This document shows, piece by piece, positions 1-8,069 of a stretch of DNA of 64,000 bases. Location of the stretch: positions 248,001 to 312,000 of the forward strand of contig OZ242002.1 of NCBI GenBank assembly GCA_965204665.1. The letters run 5' to 3'. The DNA comes from Nemesobacter sp965204665 (GTDB lineage: Bacteria; Desulfobacterota_D; UBA1144; Nemesobacterales; Nemesobacteraceae). Position numbers and translations under genes: made by a program. The notes below the pieces were generated by a model. That model was not told the DNA's origin. It searched no databases and saw nothing but the letters and a program-made list of their open reading frames with translations. Positions within the stretch are counted from its first letter, which is position 1. Every line of letters starts with the position of its first letter.

Positions 1-132
1 GACCACTATCACATATCCGGCATCTCCGAACTGCTCCGCCCGCTCCACGAGAACAGGGCGAAAACTCCGCTGCTGCAGAAGACCGCAAAGGGTCAGTCCG
101 GCGATGCCGGCGCCGACTATCAATACTTTCAT
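1..132 (-). CDS. FAD-dependent oxidoreductase/monooxygenase, N-terminal fragment
   Basis: Only the first 44 codons lie in the window; the gene runs off the left edge. The reverse complement from the ATG at 132 reads MKVLIVGAGIAGLTLC, a Rossmann dinucleotide-binding motif (GxGxxG) at the extreme N-terminus, followed by an acidic residue after the second strand (VLVERAE). This is the usual start of FAD-binding monooxygenases of the UbiH/PHBH type. The substrate cannot be inferred from this fragment. About 100 bp separate it from the next gene. Confidence 0.7.
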   Translation of the reverse strand, partial: MKVLIVGAGIAGLTLCGLLQQRSFRPVLVERAEQFGDAGYVIVV

Positions 133-232
133 CTCAGGGCCGTAGCGCACGCCGCCGTTTTTATTTACAGAAGTTTTTCTCCACTGCTTCATTTCTTCTC
201 AACACATGCAGAAAACCAGGATTCCCTACAGA

Positions 233-1726
233 TTATAAGCTATTTTGGAAAAACTCTTTAATTTCATTCTTTTTCACCTTGCCCATCAAGTTCCTGGGAA
301 GCGAGGAAAAGATTCTTAGAACGGATGGAATCTTATACCGCACAAGTCTATCCGAAGCCCACTCGCGAAGTTCTGTTATTTCCATGGAGCAGCCGTCTTT
401 TATCTCAAGCGCGACAGCGATTCTTTCTCCCCATCTGCTGTCGGGTACCCCTACAACCGCGCATTCGCAGATGACGTGATGTTCTCTGAGAACCTCCTCA
501 ATTTCAAGAGCGGATATCTTGTATCCTCCGGATTTTATTATGTCTTGGGATTTCCGCCCGAGTATCCGGCAGCAACCGTTACTATCAAAAACCGCAATAT
601 CTCCCGTTTTGAACCAGCCGTCGCAGAAAGACTCCTCGGTTTCACCACGCCTACCCCAGTACTCAAGGAATACCGAATCTCCTTTCACTCTGATTTCTCC
701 CGGCTCTCCCGTTGCGCACCTGCGACCGTCTGAAGTGAAAATGCCCGCTTCCACCCCGGGCATAGTACAACCCACGCGCCCCGCGAGCCTGATGCCTCTG
801 TACGGATTCGAGAAAACCATCCCAAGTTCAGTCATCCCGTATCTTTCAAGAAGTACATGACCACTGATCTCTTTCCATTTATCAAGAACTGCTACGGGCA
901 GGGCGGCAGACCCGGAAACCATGAGGCGCATCCCGCGAAGCGAAGCACTCATAATCTCTCTGTGTTCAGGAGAAGAGTTCTCCCAAAAATCTATAAGTTT
1001 TGAGTAAATCGTGGGAACTGCCGTAAAAAGAGTAATGTCTTTTTTCCGAAACCTCTCCCATACACAGGCCGAGTTAAAACCGTTCAGCATCACACACCTC
1101 GCCCCCGACCAAAGTGAACACAAAACAACATTGAGTATGCCGTGAAGATGGTGAAGAGGAAGCACATTGAGTATGGAATCATCTGGACTCCATTCCCAGG
1201 CGCTAGTCATGCTGCTTATCTGGGACTTTATGTTCAGGTGAGTGGAGACAACTCCTTTGGGACTTGACGTCGTGCCGCTCGTATATATGATCATCGCCCT
1301 TCTTTTTTCGGAAATACAGGGAAGTCGGCCTTCTCTAGGATTGAAAACATCCAGAAGACTGACAACCCGAACAGAACGGCCGGGAGAGCAGGCAAATAAA
1401 TTTTCTCCCGTTTCCGGGTGAAAGACCACAGTGTCCGCGCCTGAGTCCTCTATTGCGTATTTTATCTCTCTGGGTGAGTGAGCGATACCGATGGGAACAG
1501 ATACGCCTCCGGCAGCCCATATCCCGAGTTTCAAAGCAGCATAAGAAAATCCCGGAGGAATAATGAATGCTACCCTTCTCTCGGAAAGGTCTCTCTTCCC
1601 GTCGAGAAGGTTAAGGGCGGCAAAACGCAGACGGCAAAGCAAATCATTGTAATTAAAGACTCCGGTCCAGTCTTCAACAGCAATATTCCTGCTGAATCCT
1701 CCCACTCTCTGCATAAACTCAAGCAT
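233..1726 (-). CDS. Malonyl-CoA/methylmalonyl-CoA synthetase-like acyl-CoA ligase (ACSF3/MatB type)
   Basis: ANL-superfamily adenylating enzyme of 497 aa that activates a carboxylate to acyl-AMP and then acyl-CoA. Visible motifs are the P-loop IIYTSGTTSSPKGVV (about residue 145), the A5 motif YGMTELGM (about 295), the hinge motif GYKIS and the C-terminal catalytic Lys in RNLMGKVKK (about 483). The middle segment (PLHHLHGILNVVLCSLW, FTAVPTIYSKL, RLMVSGSAALP, LERYGMTELGM) closely resembles mitochondrial ACSF3, so a malonyl or methylmalonyl substrate is likelier than a long-chain fatty acid. That substrate call is inference. The ATG at 1726 follows a GAGGAA ribosome site. Confidence 0.75.
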   Translation of the reverse strand: MLEFMQRVGGFSRNIAVEDWTGVFNYNDLLCRLRFAALNLLDGKRDLSERRVAFIIPPGFSYAALKLGIWAAGGVSVPIGIAHSPREIKYAIEDSGADTVVFHPETGENLFACSPGRSVRVVSLLDVFNPREGRLPCISEKRRAMIIYTSGTTSSPKGVVSTHLNIKSQISSMTSAWEWSPDDSILNVLPLHHLHGILNVVLCSLWSGARCVMLNGFNSACVWERFRKKDITLFTAVPTIYSKLIDFWENSSPEHREIMSASLRGMRLMVSGSAALPVAVLDKWKEISGHVLLERYGMTELGMVFSNPYRGIRLAGRVGCTMPGVEAGIFTSDGRRCATGEPGEIRVKGDSVFLEYWGRRGETEESFCDGWFKTGDIAVFDSNGCCRILGRKSQDIIKSGGYKISALEIEEVLREHHVICECAVVGVPDSRWGERIAVALEIKDGCSMEITELREWASDRLVRYKIPSVLRIFSSLPRNLMGKVKKNEIKEFFQNSL

Positions 1727-1787
1727 GATTCGTTCCTCACAGTTTGCCCAGATAAAGAGGCTTATTCAATCGTGCAGAACATCGAAT

Positions 1788-1805
1788 GTAACCGTTCGGT
1801 CAAGG
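1788..1805 (+). repeat. Solo IS66-like terminal inverted repeat
   Basis: GTAACCGTTCGGTCAAGG is identical to the left end of the transposon-like unit at 16073 and lies downstream of a collagen/RTX gene. The surrounding 21 bp (1785-1805) are identical to 16070-16090. No matching inward-facing right end was found beyond the gene, so this looks like a surviving single end of a decayed unit. The rest of the 1727-2082 gap holds only the terminator listed separately. Confidence 0.6.
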
Positions 1806-1954
1806 CAAGGCGTGGTTGCTTGGACTGTTGCTCTTGAACACGGATGAATCGACTATGTGGGAAAACTCCGATCAGGTCGGGACAGACTTACAATGACGCT
1901 TTCAACTGCTCTGAACAAAACAGCAGATTTTCATCCAAACAGATTCACTGCAAA

Positions 1955-1988
1955 AAACCCGGGCTTCAATTTCTTAAAACCCGGGTTT
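1955..1988 (-). terminator. Rho-independent terminator of the collagen/RTX gene at 2083-3528
   Basis: AAACCCGGG and CCCGGGTTT form a perfect 9-bp stem with a 16-nt loop. Read on the minus strand, the stem is followed by a run of T. It lies about 95 bp past the stop codon of the upstream minus-strand gene. Confidence 0.75.
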
Positions 1989-2082
1989 ATATGAAAGAAT
2001 AAACAGAATTTGAATATAATGCGATGCTATTTCTTTTACGAGTATGATTTCGCCAAAAGAAATGATGAAATCCCCATCGGAT

Positions 2083-3528
2083 TCAGTCTACGAACTCATA
2101 TTTCGTCCGGCTGATGATGCTGCCTGCCTTGGTGTTGTCCGCGGCGGCTCGTGAATTTCCCGCCCTTATCTCGACAAGTGCGGTTCCTCCCACGTAAATC
2201 TTGTTGCCCGTATCGGTAGTCGTGCCTGCAGTTGCCGCAGACCCCGCCGCGAAGCCGCTGAACTGAATCTTGTCATCCGTCAATGAGAAGTCCTTGATGA
2301 TGTCCACGGTATTGCCGGGGTCGTCATCGCCTTTGTTGATAACGAAAGTGTCGTTCCCTGCTCCTCCGGTAAGGGTGTCGGAGCCTTTACCGCCTATGAG
2401 GGTGTCGTTCCCTCCTCTACCTTCAAGAGTGTCGCCGGCGTTTCCGCCCGTGAGAATATTAGCCTTGCCGTCCCCTATGAAAGTAACAGATGTAAGACGA
2501 GGACCGGTCCATATTGAAACAGCGGAAAGGTTCTCAAAGTTATCCATCCTGTCGGAAATAGTTTCTCCGAGGGTGAAGGTATTTTTCGCATCATCACCTA
2601 TGTTTGTAAGAGTGTTTCCTGTCGCAACTGAAACACCCTTCCCCCCGAATACTACAAGAGTATCGTTGCCCTCGCCACCATCTGCCGCACCTGCCGTGCC
2701 GTGCAGAATATTTGCAGTGTCGGTAGTGGTGCCAAAACCGGGTTCGAGTGTATCGTCTCCGGCACCGCCTATAAGGGTGTCGACACCAGCAAGCCCCAAC
2801 AGATAATTGTCTTCATCATCTCCGGTTATAGTGTCGTCTCCAAAGCCGCTTAAAACGTTCTCAATACCCTCAAACATATCACTTCCGTAATTTTCAGTTG
2901 TGCTGTAGGTCTTTGTGGAAAGGTTGATTGTTAAATTTTGGTTGTTGGTAAATCCAGGCTCACCCTTTTTTCCCTCAGAGTTTATGGTACCGAAAAGCAG
3001 ATAATCCCCACCACCTGCACCGCCTATAAAACTATCATCGCCCGGGTCATTAATAAAAAAAGTGGTTTTTCCTTCATCACTACCGTAGAGCTTGTCATTG
3101 CCATCATTACCAAAGATTTCAGCGGCTCCGCGGCCCTCAGCGTAGATAGTATCATCACCATTTCCACCTTCAATAAAGTCATCCCCGCCGCCGCCGTAAA
3201 CAGTATCATTTCCGGCTTCGGCGTTGATTTTGTTGTAGAATTGATTTCCGCAGATGACGTCGTCGTCAGCAGACCCCGTGACACTTGAGACGCCGGGCAG
3301 AGCATTTATACCGTTATCCACATCGCATCTGGGATCACGGGGTATTTCACCCGAGGGCCCTTGCGCTCCTGGAACTCCTGCCGGTCCTTGGTCACCCATA
3401 TCCCCCTTATCTCCTTTATCTCCTTTATCTCCTTTCGGACCCGCGGGACCCATCTCTCCTTCACAGGCAGCGAAGAAAACCATTCCGCCGAGCAAAAACA
3501 ACATCGCTAAGAAACTACGTGACTTCAT
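2083..3528 (-). CDS. Collagen-like / RTX-repeat surface lipoprotein (copy 1)
   Basis: 481 aa. A signal peptide with lipobox-like FFAAC predicts lipidation at Cys22. About 11 Gly-X-Y triplets follow (GPK GDK GDK GDM ...), encoded partly by near-identical 9-bp repeats. Next comes a conserved two-Cys block (DPRCDV ... DDDVICGNQ), then many glycine/aspartate nonapeptides of the GGxGxDxL type that form calcium-binding beta-rolls. The protein ends in YEFVD, as do the other copies. The likely role is a cell-surface, Ca-dependent adhesive or shielding protein; this is inferred from architecture. An SD sequence (GGAGGT) precedes the ATG at 3528. Its promoter contains a G10 spacer run. No type I secretion genes are nearby. 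Confidence 0.8.
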   Translation of the reverse strand: MKSRSFLAMLFLLGGMVFFAACEGEMGPAGPKGDKGDKGDKGDMGDQGPAGVPGAQGPSGEIPRDPRCDVDNGINALPGVSSVTGSADDDVICGNQFYNKINAEAGNDTVYGGGGDDFIEGGNGDDTIYAEGRGAAEIFGNDGNDKLYGSDEGKTTFFINDPGDDSFIGGAGGGDYLLFGTINSEGKKGEPGFTNNQNLTINLSTKTYSTTENYGSDMFEGIENVLSGFGDDTITGDDEDNYLLGLAGVDTLIGGAGDDTLEPGFGTTTDTANILHGTAGAADGGEGNDTLVVFGGKGVSVATGNTLTNIGDDAKNTFTLGETISDRMDNFENLSAVSIWTGPRLTSVTFIGDGKANILTGGNAGDTLEGRGGNDTLIGGKGSDTLTGGAGNDTFVINKGDDDPGNTVDIIKDFSLTDDKIQFSGFAAGSAATAGTTTDTGNKIYVGGTALVEIRAGNSRAAADNTKAGSIISRTKYEFVD

Positions 3529-3561
3529 AACACAACCTCCTTAACTACGAATATGGTTTTG

Positions 3562-3589
3562 ATTTTACCCCCCCCCCAATGCAAGTCAA
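3562..3589 (-). promoter_or_regulatory. Poly-G spacer promoter of collagen/RTX copy 1
   Basis: On the minus strand: TTGACT (3584-3589), TGCATT, ten G (3568-3577), TAAAAT (3562-3567). The spacer is 16 nt and more than half of it is the homopolymer. The -10 box is 34 nt upstream of the ATG. The same layout recurs at 16503, 44493 and 63842. Gain of one G would give the optimal sigma-70 spacing of 17. Confidence 0.75.
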
Positions 3590-3603
3590 GGACAAATTCC
3601 TAG

Positions 3604-3723
3604 AACCTGTTTGGAAGTGCGTGGTTATGCTGAAGACAGGCGAAAACTTCAGCAGAAGGTCAAATTATCATGAAATACAACAAGGAATTTGGGATTTCTA
3701 AACCGAACTTCCAGAGCAGGTTT
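3604..3723. repeat. Short inverted-repeat (MITE-like) sequence
   Basis: AACCTGTTTGGAAGT at 3604-3618 is mirrored by the complement of AACTTCCAGAGCAGGTTT (3706-3723), with one indel and one mismatch. The unit is about 120 bp with no coding potential and lies between the collagen/RTX promoter and def. It could be a miniature element or a chance inverted repeat. No target duplication was recognised. Confidence 0.35.
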
Positions 3724-3855
3724 GTCTTAACCCATTGAGATTATTGATAAAGCAAAAGAGCAACATGTTCAGTCTAAAAATAGGAGACTTGATGAAAACC
3801 GTGTATGGTTTTCGGGGAGTTGTGTGTGGAGAACAGAAACACAAAAACCTTGAAA

Positions 3856-4410
3856 ATGGCCAAACATCTTGAAATAACAGAACTTGGAAACTCTGTGCTA
3901 CGACGAAGAGCGGACATTGTCAAAAACATACGAGAAAAAGAAATCCAAGAACTTATTGACGATATGATTCTCACGGTAGATAAAGAGCACGGCGCGGGAC
4001 TCGCTGCGCCTCAGGTAGATTCACCTCTTCGTATTTTTGTAATGGCGGAATATCCGAGTACTCGTTATCCTGATGCTGAAGAAATGGAATCCAGGGTTGT
4101 CGTAAATCCAAAAATCATCTCCGCTTCAAAAACCATAGAGAAAGGCTGGGAAGGTTGTCTCAGCATACCGGGAATTAGAGGACTTGTTCCCAGACACAAC
4201 TCCATACGGGTAAACTACACGGACAGGGAGAACAACTCTGTCGAAGCCACTTTGTCTGATTTCGCCGCCAGAGTGTTTCAGCATGAATACGATCATCTTA
4301 ACGGAATAGTGTTCCTTGACAGGATGGATAACCTTCAGGAGATAATTACCGAAAAAGAGTACGTAAAACTTGTGAAGAAAGCCTATTCTGAGACACAGAA
4401 CCAGGATTAA
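3856..4410 (+). CDS. def: Peptide deformylase
   Basis: Removes the N-formyl group from nascent proteins in the cytoplasm. All three metal-site motifs are present: GAGLAAPQ (motif 1), EGCLSIPG (motif 2, Cys ligand) and HEYDHLNG (motif 3, two His ligands plus catalytic Glu). The family N-terminus (MAKHLEITELGNSVLR) begins at the ATG at 3856, giving 184 aa. The frame stays open upstream to an ATG at 3805, but those 17 residues are untypical. It stands alone on the plus strand, 36 bp before the next gene. Confidence 0.95.
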   Translation: MAKHLEITELGNSVLRRRADIVKNIREKEIQELIDDMILTVDKEHGAGLAAPQVDSPLRIFVMAEYPSTRYPDAEEMESRVVVNPKIISASKTIEKGWEGCLSIPGIRGLVPRHNSIRVNYTDRENNSVEATLSDFAARVFQHEYDHLNGIVFLDRMDNLQEIITEKEYVKLVKKAYSETQNQD

Positions 4411-4445
4411 CGTGCCTAGAACCGAGATAGACTGAAGGAGAGTTT

Positions 4446-5750
4446 ATGAGTGAATATCCCCAAGGACTCGACCATGCAGTGAACTGCAGTTTTTATGATG
4501 CCGTCTTTCAAAGAAGATCCCGTCGCTTCGGACTCGGAATGGAGATAGAAAAAGGACCTCTTGCCTACAAGTCCAAACATGACCCGGTTCCCTTATCAGA
4601 ACTCGAGGAAGCGATCCTGGTGTGGACAGGTTTAGGAATAAAAAATATAAACCTCTCTGATTTCCCGCCGCATGTCGGGCTTGACCTTGAGATGCAGTTC
4701 ACAAGCAAAACTATCCCAGCCCTCGGGGATGTTCACCGAACCGAACTTTTCTACACAAACGACGAGGGACTTTACATGGTACGGATGCAGGATCAGCGTG
4801 CAGAGGATTTCCAGGGGCTGGAAAAACTGACCCGTCATGAAAGAGTAGGCCGAATGCTCGAGCTTTTCCGCGAATCCCGAGTGAAACTTTCAGACGGCAG
4901 GGCCGACCTACCTTCAAAACCTCCCGGAATAGCTTCTCACAATCTCTGGAACGTAAATAAACCCGGCACCACCGTATTTATGCCCGTGACCGACCTCTCG
5001 GCCTGCATTATCAACCTGTACTTCTTCTACATGAGGCCTGACCACAGATTTAATTTCATTGATGAACTTCATAACCTGCGTACACCGGGAACCGCCAAAT
5101 GGGTTGAAGACGGGTTTATAGACAGGTCAAAAAGAATGCCACTTGTGGAGGCTGAACTGCGGTTCGCGAACGGTTATATCGCGGAGCAGGCTTTCATGGG
5201 ACAGAACATGATTCTCGCCCTCCAGACCCTCGGACTCGGAGGGTGGCTTTTCAGCGGGTTCGCCAGCATGTTCATGCTCGGAGGAACTCCTTTCAACAGA
5301 GGACTAGGTTTTCGCTTCACAACTCCGAAAATACATGGGGAAACCGGAAATCCCAATCCCGTCGCGGTAGGCCGAGACGATCTGTTCCAATCTTTCTGCC
5401 CGCCTTACTACAAGGACATGGGCGAAGCCGTCGAGGCGTTTAACGACATGAAGTGGACAAACTGGGAATCACACAAACTTCCCTACAGTGACCCGACCGG
5501 CGTGCTGGCTGAAGTTGAGAGACCGAGCAGAAACGAAATTCAGGTCGTAAAGGATATCTGCAACTATGTCTACGACACATACGGAAGGTTCCCGGCTTTT
5601 TCAGATCCGATGTTCCTGCGGCTCATGGTACAGGCGCACCACCTAGACTTGGATTTCTACGACAAGTACTACCCGCCCGGGGCTTATACAGAGGCGCATA
5701 AAAAACATTTTCCGCTCTGGCATCCGGACATGCCCGACCCGTTCGCCTAG
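4446..5750 (+). CDS. Nitroreductase-fold-like protein of unknown function
   Basis: 434 aa, soluble, no signal peptide. The N-terminus has an arginine-rich FQRRSRRFGLG segment followed by PLSELEEAILVWTG, which recalls the FMN-contacting start of nitroreductases. A later helix (AEQAFMGQNMILALQTLGLGGW, about residues 247-268) recalls the second nitroreductase core helix. The protein is about twice the usual nitroreductase length, so a fused or divergent member is possible. The substrate is unknown. A GGAGAG ribosome site precedes the ATG. It follows def by 36 bp and may be co-transcribed. Confidence 0.5.
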   Translation: MSEYPQGLDHAVNCSFYDAVFQRRSRRFGLGMEIEKGPLAYKSKHDPVPLSELEEAILVWTGLGIKNINLSDFPPHVGLDLEMQFTSKTIPALGDVHRTELFYTNDEGLYMVRMQDQRAEDFQGLEKLTRHERVGRMLELFRESRVKLSDGRADLPSKPPGIASHNLWNVNKPGTTVFMPVTDLSACIINLYFFYMRPDHRFNFIDELHNLRTPGTAKWVEDGFIDRSKRMPLVEAELRFANGYIAEQAFMGQNMILALQTLGLGGWLFSGFASMFMLGGTPFNRGLGFRFTTPKIHGETGNPNPVAVGRDDLFQSFCPPYYKDMGEAVEAFNDMKWTNWESHKLPYSDPTGVLAEVERPSRNEIQVVKDICNYVYDTYGRFPAFSDPMFLRLMVQAHHLDLDFYDKYYPPGAYTEAHKKHFPLWHPDMPDPFA

Positions 5751-5759
5751 GACTCCAGT

Positions 5760-5984
5760 TTAATTGTTTTTTCCGCCGAAAAGCCACCGAAACGGCTGCT
5801 TGGCCAAAAACAGCACGACTTTGCGATTCAGCAGAACTCCGGCAAATCTGAGAAGGTCAGATGGTTTCATATATATCTGAGAATCCCAAACCCCCATTTG
5901 CCCGCTGATCACTATAGAGTCGCCCTCCACAGACGACTCGGTTACCGTTATCTCGAAATCCCCGGCGGGACTGATTACTTTCAA
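5760..5984 (-). CDS. Conserved-looking small hypothetical protein
   Basis: About 74 aa when started at the TTG at 5984, which sits six nt after a strong GGGGAGG site; a longer frame opens at 6005. The sequence has alternating strand-like segments (DFEITVTESSVEGDSIVISGQMG) and a basic C-terminal helix (LLNRKVVLFLAKQPFRWLFGG) that could associate with membrane. It converges with the nitroreductase-like gene, 9 bp apart. No family was recognised. Confidence 0.5.
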   Translation of the reverse strand: MKVISPAGDFEITVTESSVEGDSIVISGQMGVWDSQIYMKPSDLLRFAGVLLNRKVVLFLAKQPFRWLFGGKNN

Positions 5985-6091
5985 AGAAGTCCTCCCCCTG
6001 CGCAACTAGAAACAGTCTAGGAAAAACCGCAGAATAACTACTACCGAATATGCATGTCGGGGTCAAGAACACCTGCTCGGCACGCGTTCCG

Positions 6092-6949
6092 TTATACCTC
6101 GGACAGAAGAGATTCCCTCATCACCTCAACCGGGGCCGTCTCGCCCGTCCATATCTCAAAGGCGTCCGCTCCTTGATGAAGAAGCATTCCAAGACCCGAC
6201 TCCGCTCTAAGACCGAGAACTCTTGCTTCCCTTACAAGCGGAGTGATGACCGGCTTGTAGACAAGGTCATAAACAACGCACTCTTTTCCCAGAAGAAAAA
6301 GAGGAAGACTGAGCGGCTCTTCGCCATTCATACCAGCGGAGGAACAGTTAATCACGATATCAGCTCCGGAAACAACCTTGGTTATCATATCGCAGTCGGA
6401 CAGGGAAACAGCAGAGAATTCCACATCAGAGAACTGCACGGAGAACTCTTCTGCGAGCGTCTGCGCTCTGGAAAAGGTTCTGTTCATTATCACAACGTTC
6501 CGGGCGCCACCACTGCAAACAGCGACTATAACGGCCCTTGAAGCTCCACCGGCTCCGACAATAACAACATTTGCAGCCGCGGGTTTAAATCCCAGTTCCG
6601 ACCTAACGGCTCTCAGCACCCCTGAAACATCAGTATTGTACCCCTTGAGTTTTCCATTTTCGTTTTCTATGGTATTTACTGCTCCGACCATCAACGCTTC
6701 AGGAGAAATCTCGTCTAGACTGTCCATCACCGACTGCTTGTGCGGGACGGTGACGTTAACTCCACGGATACCGAGAACTCTTAAAGAATCCACCGCGGCG
6801 CTTATGTCGTCCGGGTCCACTTCAAAAGCCAGGTAAACGCAGTCAAGCCCCAGATGTCGAAACGCATCGTTGTGCATGTTGGGAGAGAGGCTTTGGGATA
6901 CCGGATAACCGAAAATCCCGTATATTCCAGTTGAGGCCGTTATCATCAA
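6092..6949 (-). CDS. aroE: Shikimate dehydrogenase
   Basis: NADP-dependent reduction of 3-dehydroshikimate to shikimate in aromatic amino acid synthesis. 285 aa. The N-terminal substrate motif SQSLSPNMHN, the catalytic-Lys motif VTVPHKQ, the NTD motif (GYNTDVSG) and the nucleotide-binding GAGGASRA with MNRT are all visible. The ATG overlaps the ribF stop by four bases (ATGA), so the two are translationally coupled. aroQ, two steps away in the pathway, lies at 15.6 kb. Confidence 0.95.
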   Translation of the reverse strand: MMITASTGIYGIFGYPVSQSLSPNMHNDAFRHLGLDCVYLAFEVDPDDISAAVDSLRVLGIRGVNVTVPHKQSVMDSLDEISPEALMVGAVNTIENENGKLKGYNTDVSGVLRAVRSELGFKPAAANVVIVGAGGASRAVIVAVCSGGARNVVIMNRTFSRAQTLAEEFSVQFSDVEFSAVSLSDCDMITKVVSGADIVINCSSAGMNGEEPLSLPLFLLGKECVVYDLVYKPVITPLVREARVLGLRAESGLGMLLHQGADAFEIWTGETAPVEVMRESLLSEV

Positions 6950-7884
6950 ACCAGATTCTCCCGCCCAACTCGACTGCAGAGAATTTCCTTTACCGTCGCA
7001 ATATCCTCAGTTATCTGCTCCACGAGACTGTCCACACCCGCAAAACGCTTCTCATCCCTGATTCTCCGGACAAAATTAACCCTGACCGTCTTTCCGTAAA
7101 GGTCGCCGCTGAAATCAAATATATGGGTTTCTACAGCAAGCCTGTTCTCCCCGAAAGTGGGACGAACACCTATGTTGGTGATACTGCCGTGAGAGGCGTC
7201 AGGAAGTTCAATGTATGTAGCGTAAACCCCGGACCTAGGGAGAGTTTCCCAACTGGTGTCAAGGTTTATTGTAGGAAAACCCAACTCTCTTCCTCTTTTT
7301 TCTCCTTCCACAACAACGCCTTCTATGAAGTAATCATAACCGAAGAGGCGGTTCGCTTTACAAATTTCCCCTTCTGTAAGAAGACCTCTTATAAGACTGC
7401 TGCTCACGATGTGATCATCAATCTGCACCTGTCGGGAAATCACAGTGTTGAAATCGTGCATTTTGCCCATTTCACTGAGAAGACCGGCATTCCCTTCTCT
7501 TTTGTGACCGAAGGAAAAATCAGGACCCACGACTATATCACTTACTTTAACGAGACGGGTCAGCATATTCTTTACGAAATTCTCTGCGCTGACCGCAGAA
7601 AGTTCTCTGGTAAAACTGAAGCAGACCACGGTTTGAATCCCGGAAAGCTCAAGCAGGTCGAACCTCTGTTCCAGCGGAAAAATAAGAGGAACTTCCTTTT
7701 TACCCAGAACTTTCTGCGGATGCGGATCAAAAGTGATTATACAAGAACGCGTGGAACTTTGTTTCGCAAGGTCTTTCACCGTATCTATAATTTTTCTGTG
7801 ACCTAAGTGAAGGCCGTCGAAATTTCCAATTCCTGCAGATGTCCTAAACTCGAGCGGCTGTCTAGGATCAATTATAATCTTCAT
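6946..7884 (-). CDS. ribF: Bifunctional riboflavin kinase / FAD synthetase
   Basis: 312 aa, normal length. The N-terminal adenylyltransferase domain has GNFDGLHLGH and TFDPHP. The C-terminal flavokinase domain has GRELGFPTINL, the GVYATY segment and NIGVRPTFG. It makes FMN and FAD from riboflavin, and ribD is also in this window. The ATG at 7884 is preceded by CAGGAA. It is the first gene of a two-gene unit with aroE, divergent from the methyltransferase. Confidence 0.95.
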   Translation of the reverse strand: MKIIIDPRQPLEFRTSAGIGNFDGLHLGHRKIIDTVKDLAKQSSTRSCIITFDPHPQKVLGKKEVPLIFPLEQRFDLLELSGIQTVVCFSFTRELSAVSAENFVKNMLTRLVKVSDIVVGPDFSFGHKREGNAGLLSEMGKMHDFNTVISRQVQIDDHIVSSSLIRGLLTEGEICKANRLFGYDYFIEGVVVEGEKRGRELGFPTINLDTSWETLPRSGVYATYIELPDASHGSITNIGVRPTFGENRLAVETHIFDFSGDLYGKTVRVNFVRRIRDEKRFAGVDSLVEQITEDIATVKEILCSRVGRENLV

Positions 7885-8069
7885 GTTTTCCTGAAAACCT
7901 TATGGTGAAATAAAACTCCTTTTTGAAGTGGGGGATGAAAACAAGTATTTTATTGTACCGTGTAGTGTCGGTGTTAAACAGTTTGCCCGATTTTCATCGG
8001 TTGAAGTAGTCTTTTAAGAATCAGTTGAAGAGTTTCAACTCTGAAACAACTTATTCCTAGGAGTATCAC

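Noticed and set aside
3792..3872. Mini-frame of 26 codons with AGGAGA before it, overlapping def
   Set aside because: No similarity or conserved features. The upstream sequence more likely serves def.
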